Assembly (NCBI GenBank): GCA_910583925.1
Contig: CAJTZJ010000003.1
Location: forward strand, 1-64,000
DNA from: an uncultured Eubacterium sp.
GTDB taxonomy: Bacteria > Bacillota > Clostridia > Oscillospirales > Acutalibacteraceae
Direction of reading: 5' to 3'
Length of the DNA stretch: 64,000 nt
Position 1 is the stretch's first letter. Every line of letters starts with the position of its first letter. Under the pieces are notes generated by a model, which searched no databases, was not told where the DNA came from, and was given only the letters and a program-made list of their open reading frames with translations. A program made the translations under genes and the position numbers. Shown here piece by piece: positions 8,133-15,817 of the stretch.

Positions 8133-9332
8133 TTATTTTATTCTTATAATTTCATTAAGTTCTGATACTAATTCCTGCTTAAGTTTAATAAGATCACGCT
8201 TTTTCCTAATCTTTTCTCGTAAATCGTAAGATTCAGCATAGAGTTTGGATAAATTAATATCTTTTACCAAAAGAGACAAAGGATATTTAAAAATTTCTCT
8301 ATATTCACCATTACAAAAAACTATTCTGTCCAAAGGAAATGCTGTTAAAACATCTCTTAAACCTTGGTCATAAGTTACCATATAGTGGTTGGTAAAGTGT
8401 TTGTCCTTGATTTGATCTAGTGCCATAAAATACTCAATTGTTCTAATATGAGTTAAGTCCCAAGTCATACCCTGAATTACGCTTAGTATATTGTTAGCGT
8501 TTTTTTGAAATTTTTTAAAAAAGGTTTTCGTATTATCATTTTTGTATAAATAGAAATAACAAACGGCTAATTCCCTTTCTAAATATATACCTAAATTATT
8601 TATCATAAATTCATTTAACATTATAAATTTGTTTTTCGAAGACTTATTAGATGAAAACTCAATACAAGCTAATTTCAATAATAAACAATATATCAAGTTG
8701 AAAATCTCTTGAAAAAAATTTCTTTTGGGAATTAAATTAATATTATTAATAGTTTTATCAACAAATTTGTGGTCTTCTGTGTTAAAAACATCTTTTTTTC
8801 CAAAGTCCATTTCAAATTGTTCGGGAGTAGTTTCTTTATAATGGGCATAAGACAACAAACAATCTTTCACTTTTTCAAATATTTTTTTATCTTGCAATTT
8901 AAAACTATTTTCAATAAGATACAAATCATTAGTAAAATCCAATCTTTCTTTAAGCACTTTTCTTAAAAAATCATATGTATCATAGATTGGAGTATCTTTA
9001 AATCCATCATCATAAATTCGGTTAAGATAACTTATAATTTGCGTGTCGAAATGCACACATCCAGTGAGACCTACATTGGATTTTCCATTTTGCTCAAAAG
9101 TCTGAACAATGGTATTATCGTCTAAAACAAAAAAATCGTTTTTGGGCGATAAACTTAATAACGAAACACCATTTGAAACAATACTTTTAAGTTTATCAGG
9201 AAATTCATTGCTTTGATACGAAAATAAAATAACACGATAGTTTTTTAAATAATTTCTATTGTAATAAAAATATCCTAGTAAATCATCAGGGCTAAGTTGT
9301 AACAACAATTCAAATGGATCAATAATATTCAT
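8133..9332 (-). CDS. Unrecognised protein with PIN-like acidic motifs
   Basis: 399-residue soluble protein that I do not recognise by family. Three short motifs resemble a PIN-type nuclease core: Asp96 in GCVHFDTQIISYL, Asp292 in MTWDLTHIRTIEYF and Asp322 in YMVTYDQGLRDVL, each after a hydrophobic strand. The C terminus (about 360-399) is Lys/Glu-rich and probably helical. It is transcribed away from the restriction genes, at the left end of the element, where defence or addiction cargo is common. Composition is AT-rich compared with the core genes. An RNA- or DNA-cleaving role is a guess from these motifs only. Confidence 0.75.
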   Translation of the reverse strand: MNIIDPFELLLQLSPDDLLGYFYYNRNYLKNYRVILFSYQSNEFPDKLKSIVSNGVSLLSLSPKNDFFVLDDNTIVQTFEQNGKSNVGLTGCVHFDTQIISYLNRIYDDGFKDTPIYDTYDFLRKVLKERLDFTNDLYLIENSFKLQDKKIFEKVKDCLLSYAHYKETTPEQFEMDFGKKDVFNTEDHKFVDKTINNINLIPKRNFFQEIFNLIYCLLLKLACIEFSSNKSSKNKFIMLNEFMINNLGIYLERELAVCYFYLYKNDNTKTFFKKFQKNANNILSVIQGMTWDLTHIRTIEYFMALDQIKDKHFTNHYMVTYDQGLRDVLTAFPLDRIVFCNGEYREIFKYPLSLLVKDINLSKLYAESYDLREKIRKKRDLIKLKQELVSELNEIIRIK

Positions 9333-9515
9333 AGTAAATATCCTTTTAAAATCAATATAATAGATATAATTGTTTTATTAAATAATACCACAGATTTATT
9401 TTTATCACAAATAATTCTTTATTATCATTTTATTCAATTTTACATATTGTGCGAATAATTAAAATCTGCTAGAATATGATTATGCACAGAAGATCTATTT
9501 AACAGGAGTTATAAT

Positions 9516-10670
9516 ATGACACATGTTTTTATAGTTAATGAACAAACAATGAAAGTTCATCTAAAATATCTATTCGCCGGAACAGGCTCATCTAATGATG
9601 CTCCATTTTTATTTGATGCTGAATACATAAATCCAAGAAAAAAGTCAGAAGGTGTAACATCTTCAGCCGAAAGAAATTTGGCTGCTATGATTGCTGATGT
9701 TTCAAGGATACGAATTGGTGATAAAATCATATTTTACTTGCAAGCAAACAACAATAACCCAGGTATGTTTTTTGGTATATTTGAAGCCGCAAGTGAAGCA
9801 TTCTATCAGCCTAATTCAAATGATTATTTGACGGAAGAGCTTGGAAAATCATTAAATCTCAGAATATTGATAAGACCAAATAAAGTATATCCAAAAGGGT
9901 TATCTGAACACGAAGCACTTGACAGTTTAATAGCTGTGCAACATCCAAGTGATATGTGTTGGAGTCTGATATACAGGAAACTAAAGGGTAATCGTGGCTG
10001 TACAATGATTACTGACAAGGAATCAAAAAGATTAGAACTGTTATTATCGGCAAAAAACAATGACAAATATTTAAATACAAATTTCTTTTCATTCAAAGAT
10101 AACACTATTGTTGCTAGCAATATCGAGAACACCTATGTTGGTATGGGAAACAACTTGGATATTTTACCAAGACTGTTCTATAAAGAAATAAAGAAAAACA
10201 AATGTGAATCACACTTGCAGGCATATATTGTACAAAATATTGATAAAGAACCTTTGAAATCTCTATTACTTGAAAATATTGATAATCTTTGGATTGGCAA
10301 CGAAGTTTCTTGTGGTGTTGGAATGCAAAGAATTGATGTTGCCACAATGCAAACAACAAAAAAATCTGTAATAATAAATATTATTGAATTAAAATGTGTT
10401 GAAGCTTATAACGAAATTATTGATAATCAAATTCCTTGGTATATTGAGTGGATGCGTAACTATATTCTCCCGACATTTCCAAGTAAAGCAGTCATAATAA
10501 ACCCTGTAATTATCGCCAAAAAGTTTAATGATCAACTTGCTTTACAATCGTTTAAGGAGCATTGTGATACATTATATAGAGCAAATTCAAGAACATTCAA
10601 GGTTAATCCAATATCGTTAATAACCTATAAAGTAGAAACCAACGATATTTATTTCAAAAAGGAATATTAA
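9516..10670 (+). CDS. EVE-like plus PD-(D/E)XK restriction endonuclease
   Basis: Probable nuclease of a restriction system. The N-terminal 150 residues have an EVE/PUA-like pattern (RIGDKIIFYLQ, then MFFGIFEAASEAFYQ), a fold known to read modified bases. The C-terminal part has a PD-(D/E)XK core: Glu231 (ESHLQAYI), Asp273 (RIDVATM) and Glu291-x-Lys293 (IIELK). GGAG lies 8 bases before the ATG. It is 55 bases upstream of an adenine methyltransferase on the same strand, as expected for a type II pair; a modification-dependent enzyme is the alternative. Cleavage site unknown. Confidence 0.75.
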   Translation: MTHVFIVNEQTMKVHLKYLFAGTGSSNDAPFLFDAEYINPRKKSEGVTSSAERNLAAMIADVSRIRIGDKIIFYLQANNNNPGMFFGIFEAASEAFYQPNSNDYLTEELGKSLNLRILIRPNKVYPKGLSEHEALDSLIAVQHPSDMCWSLIYRKLKGNRGCTMITDKESKRLELLLSAKNNDKYLNTNFFSFKDNTIVASNIENTYVGMGNNLDILPRLFYKEIKKNKCESHLQAYIVQNIDKEPLKSLLLENIDNLWIGNEVSCGVGMQRIDVATMQTTKKSVIINIIELKCVEAYNEIIDNQIPWYIEWMRNYILPTFPSKAVIINPVIIAKKFNDQLALQSFKEHCDTLYRANSRTFKVNPISLITYKVETNDIYFKKEY

Positions 10671-10725
10671 TGCTGGATATATTGGTTGATCTGTGGTATA
10701 GTATCATAAAGAACGAGGTGAGGAC

Positions 10726-11727
10726 TTGAATTATATTGGATCAAAATACTCATTAATAGATTTCTTGACAACAACAATTGCTGATATTGCAGGTGCAAAT
10801 ACACACGGTAAAGTATTCGCTGACTTATTTGCAGGAACTGGTGTTGTAGGAAAGACATTTAAAGAAAAAGGATACAGAGTGATTTCTAATGACATTCAAT
10901 ACTATAGTTATGTGTTAAACAAGCACTTAATTGAAAATGTCCCGCCATTAAGTGTTGATATCGTTGACTCACTCAACCGACTTACCGGGACAGAAGGTTT
11001 TATATATAAAAACTATTGTGCAGGTTCCGGTAGCGGAAGACAATACTTCACCGATCAAAATGGAATGAAATGTGACTCAATTAGAATTGAACTTGAAAGG
11101 CTAAAAAAATGTGGAGATATTGACGAAGCTCAGTATTATTACTTACTAGCAAGCTTGATAAATTCGATTGACAAATATGCAAATACTGCTTCAGTGTATG
11201 GTGCTTTCCTTAAGCAAGTAAAAAAATCTGCTGCTAAAGAATTTGAATTAGAGTTATTACCAATTATTGACGGTGATAAGGAAAGTAAGGCTTATAATTA
11301 TGATGTTTCAGATATAATCAAAAACATCGGTGGTGATATACTTTATTTGGATCCGCCTTATAATGCAAGGCAGTATTGCACGAACTATCATGTACTGGAA
11401 ACAATTGCAAAATATGACAGTCCGGAACTTAAAGGCAAAACCGGTCTTAGAGATTATTCAAGACAAAAAAGTTTATTCTGCTCGCCAAAAACAGTAGTAG
11501 AAGCATTTGATGATGTATTAAAACATGCCAATTTTGATTACATATTCCTGAGCTACAACAACGAAGGCTTGATGCCGTTTGATGTAATCCAACGCACAAT
11601 GGAAAAATATGGTGAATACCAAAGATTTGAACAGGAATATCGCAGATTCAAAGCAGATACAGATAAAAACCGAAATATTAAAGCAAAAACAACAACAGAA
11701 TATCTTCACTGTCTGATTAGAAATTAG
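10726..11727 (+). CDS. DNA adenine methyltransferase, D12 class
   Basis: N6-adenine DNA methyltransferase that would protect the host from the upstream nuclease. The SAM-binding motif I is FADLFAGTGVVG (about residues 31-42) and the catalytic motif IV is DPPY at 209-212 in DILYLDPPYNARQY. The N-terminal NYIGSK start is typical for the D12 (Dam-like) class. The start is a TTG with a GAGGTGAG site just upstream. Length 333 aa, longer than Dam, as in restriction-associated members. An intrinsic terminator follows directly. Confidence 0.9.
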   Translation: MNYIGSKYSLIDFLTTTIADIAGANTHGKVFADLFAGTGVVGKTFKEKGYRVISNDIQYYSYVLNKHLIENVPPLSVDIVDSLNRLTGTEGFIYKNYCAGSGSGRQYFTDQNGMKCDSIRIELERLKKCGDIDEAQYYYLLASLINSIDKYANTASVYGAFLKQVKKSAAKEFELELLPIIDGDKESKAYNYDVSDIIKNIGGDILYLDPPYNARQYCTNYHVLETIAKYDSPELKGKTGLRDYSRQKSLFCSPKTVVEAFDDVLKHANFDYIFLSYNNEGLMPFDVIQRTMEKYGEYQRFEQEYRRFKADTDKNRNIKAKTTTEYLHCLIRN

Positions 11728-11733
11728 TGTTAT

Positions 11734-11766
11734 GGCAACTTTGCATATTGTGAAGTTGCCTTTTTT
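11734..11766 (+). terminator. Intrinsic terminator after the first RM pair
   Basis: 8-bp stem GGCAACTT / AAGTTGCC with an 11-base loop followed by six T residues. It separates the first restriction-modification pair from the second. Confidence 0.88.
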
Positions 11767-11807
11767 CTGTTATAATTATTCTATCTAAAATAAAAGGTGG
11801 AATGATT

Positions 11808-12440
11808 ATGAAACCATTTGGCGTGGGGACAAAACCCTATTTGTTTGAAAAACTTGCGCAACCTGACAAAAATGGTGTTAGCCGTTGGGTATCAAAAACT
11901 GAATTTGTCGAAGAATACGCAGATTTGATGTTTAAAAATGGTGCCGATTGGTGCCGTGCTTCTTCAACTATCACCAAAAAGTATTATGTTGAATTTGATA
12001 AGTCTGTTACACCAGGAAATAGTGTTGATAGAATACGACTGAATGGATTTCGTGACAAAGAAGAATGGATTGGGAATCAAACAATTCGTGCTGATATTAA
12101 AGCATACTATCAAAAAGAAAGATGCGTCATACTTGGGACATCAAAACCTGAAGTGGATCACAAAAATGGCTGGAAGAATGATTCAGATGTGATGAATACC
12201 ACATCACAAAAGTGTGAGGATTTTCAACCATTGAGCAAAGCTGCTAATGATGCAAAAAGACAATTTTGCAAAGAGTGTCGCAGGACAGGAAAAAGATATG
12301 ATGCAAAAAAATTAGGATACCCCGTGTCATTCTATAAAGGAAATGAACAACACAATGGTACAGAAAGTGGTTGTATAGGCTGTTTTTGGTTTGATCCAAT
12401 TGAATTTAGAAAACATTTATTTTTTAAGGATTCGGAATAG
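11808..12440 (+). CDS. HNH-type restriction endonuclease
   Basis: Probable type II restriction enzyme with an HNH nuclease fold. A conserved VDHKNG gives the first His-Asn pair and DFQPLSKAANDAKR the following helix. Cys pairs CKEC and CIGC probably bind a structural zinc. The ATG at 11808 is chosen because GGTGG lies 7 bases before it; the in-frame ATG at 11802 is only one base from that site. Three bases separate it from the methyltransferase gene, consistent with one transcript. It could also serve both methyltransferases of the cluster as a single system with an asymmetric site. Confidence 0.82.
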   Translation: MKPFGVGTKPYLFEKLAQPDKNGVSRWVSKTEFVEEYADLMFKNGADWCRASSTITKKYYVEFDKSVTPGNSVDRIRLNGFRDKEEWIGNQTIRADIKAYYQKERCVILGTSKPEVDHKNGWKNDSDVMNTTSQKCEDFQPLSKAANDAKRQFCKECRRTGKRYDAKKLGYPVSFYKGNEQHNGTESGCIGCFWFDPIEFRKHLFFKDSE

Positions 12441-12443
12441 GTA

Positions 12444-13232
12444 ATGGCAAAGTATAATGATTTGGATATGAAAAAATGGAAAGAATATGATGATATCCTT
12501 ACTGACTCTCTTTGGATATTTAATAAAAGAGATAAATCAGGAGTACATAATGCAAGTTATCACGGAAATTTTATTCCGCAAATTCCAAATCAATTATTTA
12601 GAAGATATACCAAAAAAGGTGATTGGATTTTAGATCCTTTTTCCGGTGGAGGAACATCATTAATCGAAGCTCAAAGATTAAGCAGAAATTCTATTGGCAT
12701 TGAACTTCAAGAAGATATTGCAAAAAAAGCACAAGAATTATTACTCGAAGAAAAAAATCCTAAAACAAAAGGTATGATTATTGTTGGCGATAGCAGGACT
12801 ATAAGCATTGAGAAAAAATTTGAACAATTTGGTATCAAGAAGGTTCAATTTGTAATTTATCATCCACCATATTGGGATATAATTAAATTCAGCGAAGATA
12901 AAAACGACTTATCTAACTGCGAAACTCTTAATGAGTTCCTTGAATCATTTGGACAAGTTATAGATAACACTTCTCAATATCTTGAAAAGAACAGATATTG
13001 TGCTGTTGTTATCGGTGATAAATATGCCAACAGTGAAATCGTACCATTAGGATTTATGTGTATGAATTTATTCCTTATGCGCGGATTTAAAATGAAAGCA
13101 ATTCTTGTAAAGAATTTTGATGAAACAAAGGGTAAATCAAATCAGAAAGCAATCTGGCGTTATCGTGCCTTAGCAAGTGATTTTTATTTATTCAAACACG
13201 AGTATATATTTGTATTTAAAAAGATAAAATAA
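12444..13232 (+). CDS. DNA methyltransferase, N4/N6 class
   Basis: Modification enzyme paired with the HNH endonuclease upstream. A region resembling motif X comes first, then motif I DPFSGGGTSLIEAQRL (about residues 69-84) with the acidic IGIEL strand, then a motif IV variant HPPYW in FVIYHPPYWDIIKF (usually TSPPYW in this group). The PPYW form and motif order fit the N4-cytosine/N6-adenine methylase family. 262 aa, complete. Target sequence and modified base cannot be told from sequence. Confidence 0.88.
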   Translation: MAKYNDLDMKKWKEYDDILTDSLWIFNKRDKSGVHNASYHGNFIPQIPNQLFRRYTKKGDWILDPFSGGGTSLIEAQRLSRNSIGIELQEDIAKKAQELLLEEKNPKTKGMIIVGDSRTISIEKKFEQFGIKKVQFVIYHPPYWDIIKFSEDKNDLSNCETLNEFLESFGQVIDNTSQYLEKNRYCAVVIGDKYANSEIVPLGFMCMNLFLMRGFKMKAILVKNFDETKGKSNQKAIWRYRALASDFYLFKHEYIFVFKKIK

Positions 13233-13382
13233 TTAGTTTGACAAAAATTATCATTTTTGCTAAACTAAATAGTGTTGACAGAGGAAGTCAATATTATACA
13301 TCACAATTGAATATTTTTTACTTATGGTTTAACAAAACAGTTAAAACCAATTCTTTAAGTTAAATGAGCGATACAGATAATT

Positions 13383-13485
13383 AAGTCGGGCATTGAAACG
13401 AATACATATTTACATAGCATTCCTTACACAAGGGAGTAGTCTGTGTAAAAGTATGTATAGGTTTCAGTACCCGACTTTTGTTTTG
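13383..13485 (+). ncRNA. Long structured leader or small RNA with terminator end
   Basis: Nested complementary segments form one long hairpin: AAGTCGGG (13383-13390) with CCCGACTT (13470-13477); GAAAC (13395) with GTTTC (13461); ATACATA (13402) with TATGTAT (13452); TTACACA (13424) with TGTGTAA (13442). The outer stem is followed by TTGTTTTGT, so it looks like an intrinsic terminator. A promoter candidate, TTGACA at 13238 with TAAACT at 13261, has a 17-base spacer. It ends 50 bases before the winged-helix gene, so attenuation or an antisense-type control RNA is possible. No known RNA family recognised. Confidence 0.6.
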
Positions 13486-13534
13486 TCATTTTGCATTTGA
13501 AATCTATAAAATTTTGAAAAGGAGGCTTAACAGT

Positions 13535-13807
13535 ATTAACGGAAATTATTTTACATTGCCGAATAAAATATTTGATGAAGGATTTACACCTAATGAATTT
13601 GTTGTGTACAGTTTCTTAGTTAAGTCAAAGGACAAAAGAAATCAAAGCTATTGGTCAGTACCCAACATGGCTCATTTCTGTGGTATCTGTAATACAACTT
13701 GTCGCAAAGCATTGTCGTCACTCAAAGAAAAAGGATACATTGAAATTTCTGAACGATACCGAGATAATGTGCAGCAAAGCAATATCTATACGGTCAACAG
13801 AATTTGA
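13535..13807 (+). CDS. Small winged-helix protein, likely ATT start
   Basis: 90-residue DNA-binding protein with one winged-helix domain: the WSVPNMAHFCGI and NTTCRKALSSLKEKGYI segments form the helix-turn-helix and the following strand pair the wing. Small proteins of this kind in mobilizable elements act as replication or transfer regulators; the exact role is unknown. A TTG-initiated reading extends to 13478 but would run through the U-tract of the structured RNA and has no ribosome binding site. AAAAGGAGG ends at 13525, and the only plausible codon after it is ATT at 13535 (9-base spacing). Confidence 0.7.
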   Translation: MNGNYFTLPNKIFDEGFTPNEFVVYSFLVKSKDKRNQSYWSVPNMAHFCGICNTTCRKALSSLKEKGYIEISERYRDNVQQSNIYTVNRI

Positions 13808-13808
13808 T

Positions 13809-13842
13809 GTACCCCTACCTTAAAATATGATGACAAACAATA
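13809..13842. repeat. Dispersed repeat, partial copy 2
   Basis: GTACCCC followed by TACCTTAAAATATGATGAC and AAACAATA matches the right half of the units at 7075 and 16979, but the left hairpin arm is missing. It begins one base after the stop codon of the winged-helix gene and marks the left edge of the mob-xis-int module. Confidence 0.7.
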
Positions 13843-13849
13843 ATAAAAC

Positions 13850-14215
13850 CCTGTCGAACAAAAAATAAGAAAGAAAAATCAAATAAGCAAACTTACTCGA
13901 AAAACATATAAAACTCGATTTGTGAGCATTTGTCGAGGTCACAAGAGCAAATGAAACAAATATAGTCTTTTACCGTTTTATCCAAAGCAACGAATAAATC
14001 GGGGTCCCCGAAAAGCATTAGCTTTTTGGGGAAAGGAGGAGCAGTGGAATGAGTGATTTTTCGAGCCTTTGCTCGGAAATGAGCAATATGTAACTTGTGA
14101 CGACGCGATGCTTTGGTATCTGCGAGTTTCGGCTTTGTATTACGCTCGCCAAATGGTAGCGAACAAAGCCATTGGGCTAAGCCCAAACCCCTATCTTTTA
14201 AAACAACAATAATTA
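13850..14215. other. Probable origin of transfer (oriT) region
   Basis: About 365 bases without a convincing gene, GC-richer than the neighbours, directly upstream of mobC and the relaxase. It contains several inverted repeats: CGGGGTCCCCG near 14000, CCCCGAAAAGC / GCTTTTTGGGG (14006-14031), a CGAGC/GCTCG repeat near 14063-14080 and the palindrome TTGGGCTAAGCCCAA (14172-14186). Position and inverted repeats fit an oriT; the nick site itself is not recognised. Confidence 0.5.
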
Positions 14216-14233
14216 AATTGGAGGTACAAAACT

Positions 14234-14554
14234 ATTAGTGATAACAGAACTGAAATATTGAATTTCAGAGTAAGTAAAGAAGAAAAAAGACTAATTGAAG
14301 ATAAAGCATTTATCAAATATGATACACTTGCTCCCTATCTTCGTGACTGTGCGTTGGATAAAGAAATCTTAGTTATTCCCGGATTGAGTGGAATACAAGA
14401 CGAGCTTAATGCAATAGGCAATAACTTAAATCAACTCACTCGTGCAGCCAACAGTGGTATGTGTTCTGTCGTTGACTTAACTGAAATGCGAAAGGAGGTC
14501 GCTGATATTTGGCAATTATTAAACTCAGCTCTGCAAAAATATCTGCTCGTATAG
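14234..14554 (+). CDS. MobC-like relaxosome accessory protein, likely ATT start
   Basis: Small ribbon-helix-helix-type mobilization protein that would bind oriT and assist the relaxase. Typical motifs are LNFRVSKEEKRLIEDKA near the start and ELNAIGNNLNQLTRAANSG in the C-terminal half, as in MobC-family proteins. Between an in-frame stop at 14210 and the TTG at 14258, the only start candidate is ATT at 14234, placed 9 bases after GGAGG (14220-14224), the same spacing as in the winged-helix gene. TTG at 14258 has no ribosome binding site. The 3' end overlaps the relaxase gene by 46 bases. Confidence 0.8.
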   Translation: MSDNRTEILNFRVSKEEKRLIEDKAFIKYDTLAPYLRDCALDKEILVIPGLSGIQDELNAIGNNLNQLTRAANSGMCSVVDLTEMRKEVADIWQLLNSALQKYLLV

Positions 14555-15495
14555 GAATAGACTATATCTGCAACGAAGAGAAAACACTCGGTAAATTGAT
14601 AAGCGGAAAAGACTGTATGCCTGAAAGCTGCTACGATGAATTTGAAATGGTACGAAATAATTTCAACAAACAGGGTGGAAGAACTTACTACCATATGATA
14701 CAATCTTTTGCTCAGGATGATGATATTACACCCGAAAAATGTCACGAGATTGGTATGCAAATGGCTGAATATTGCTTTCCTAAATTTCAGGTTCTCGTTG
14801 CAACTCACATTGATAAAAAGCATATGCACAACCACTTCATCATAAATTCTGTGAGTTACAAAGATGGAAAGAAGATGGATTTATCGCCTCAAGACTTGCT
14901 TGATATAAAAAATTATTCAAATCAATTGTGCAGAGAGAATGGGTTTATCACTACCGAGGCAAAGACAAGGAGAAATGAAAATCCAAAATGGAAACAAAAG
15001 ATTAGATATTGGGCTTTAAAAATGCTACAAGAGTCCAACGATATGGAAGAATTCATTTGGAAAATGAGCATGCACGGAATTGATATTAAGTTCAATCCCG
15101 ACTACAAATATATGACCTACACAGACAGTGAAGGACATAGGTGCAGAGATGCAAAACTATTTGATGAAAGGTTACTGAAGAAAAATCTTGAAATGTACTT
15201 TGATTTAGGCGGCTGCAATTCAATTCTTGCAGAGAACATACTTGATTATCAGACACCGACAACAGGAAACTGCACTGACGGATTGATGGAAAATATTTTT
15301 GAAATGCTTTCAAATATACCAACAGTTGAGCCGAACGAAGATTACTACGACGGCGGCATTGAAGATATCGAACTGGATAAAATTATTGAGAAAATGCGTG
15401 CTCATGGATTAAAAATCACTAAAGCACAGCTTTTGTATTGCAGAAATGAATATGACAATCAAGATCAACATCAAGGCTTTGGAATTTTGATGTAG
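14509..15495 (+). CDS. MOBP-type relaxase/mobilization nuclease
   Basis: DNA-nicking transesterase that starts conjugative mobilization at oriT. Tyr19 in GIDYICNEEKT is the expected nucleophile. The metal-binding histidine motif is HIDKKHMHNHF (His105, His107, His109), and YYHMIQSF precedes it. At 328 aa it is shorter than many relaxases, and the C-terminal tail holds no helicase or primase domain. The start is TTG 10 bases after AAAGGAGG, inside the end of mobC, so the two are coupled. With no type IV secretion genes here, transfer would need a helper element. Confidence 0.9.
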   Translation: MAIIKLSSAKISARIGIDYICNEEKTLGKLISGKDCMPESCYDEFEMVRNNFNKQGGRTYYHMIQSFAQDDDITPEKCHEIGMQMAEYCFPKFQVLVATHIDKKHMHNHFIINSVSYKDGKKMDLSPQDLLDIKNYSNQLCRENGFITTEAKTRRNENPKWKQKIRYWALKMLQESNDMEEFIWKMSMHGIDIKFNPDYKYMTYTDSEGHRCRDAKLFDERLLKKNLEMYFDLGGCNSILAENILDYQTPTTGNCTDGLMENIFEMLSNIPTVEPNEDYYDGGIEDIELDKIIEKMRAHGLKITKAQLLYCRNEYDNQDQHQGFGILM

Positions 15496-15504
15496 GAGGT
15501 TTAA

Positions 15505-15723
15505 ATGAAGAAAACAAAAGCAGAATTAAAATCAATGGCAAACTATATATCATCACAGGAAGGTCAATATCTTTTCAGTGCAAGTGAAATATCAAAAATA
15601 CTAGGCGTTTGCAAAGACACTACAAGAGAAATTTGCAGCAACCTTGAGCCTGCAACATTCGGCAGAGTAAAAAGATATTTTATCATTGATGTACTTGAAT
15701 TTATGTATAATCAGAACAAATAA
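15505..15723 (+). CDS. Small helix-turn-helix protein, excisionase-like
   Basis: 72-residue DNA-binding protein with a MerR/excisionase-type helix-turn-helix: FSASEISKILGVCKDTTREI followed by the short wing region RVKRYFIIDVLEFMY. Position between relaxase and integrase is typical for Xis, the directionality factor that drives excision. AGGAGG lies 5 bases before the ATG. It follows the relaxase by 9 bases, so it belongs to the mobilization operon. Assignment as Xis rests on size, fold and position. Confidence 0.8.
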   Translation: MKKTKAELKSMANYISSQEGQYLFSASEISKILGVCKDTTREICSNLEPATFGRVKRYFIIDVLEFMYNQNK

Positions 15724-15758
15724 AAAATAATCTCTATAAAAGCTGGATATTCAAAAGT

Positions 15759-15788
15759 CTCTGTGGTAATGTTGTCACTGCCACAGAG
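15759..15788 (+). promoter_or_regulatory. Hairpin in the integrase leader
   Basis: CTCTGTGG (15759-15766) pairs with CCACAGAG (15781-15788) across a 14-base loop, 30 bases upstream of the integrase start. No T-run follows, so it is not a simple terminator. Its right arm is also present at the left edge of the window before integrase 1. Confidence 0.5.
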
Positions 15789-15817
15789 CAACAAATAAAA
15801 ATATGGAGGTTAAATTT

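Noticed and set aside
13893..14186. A 97-residue minus-strand open frame in the oriT-like region
   Set aside because: It lies over the inverted repeats, has no ribosome binding site, and its composition follows the palindromes; more likely non-coding.
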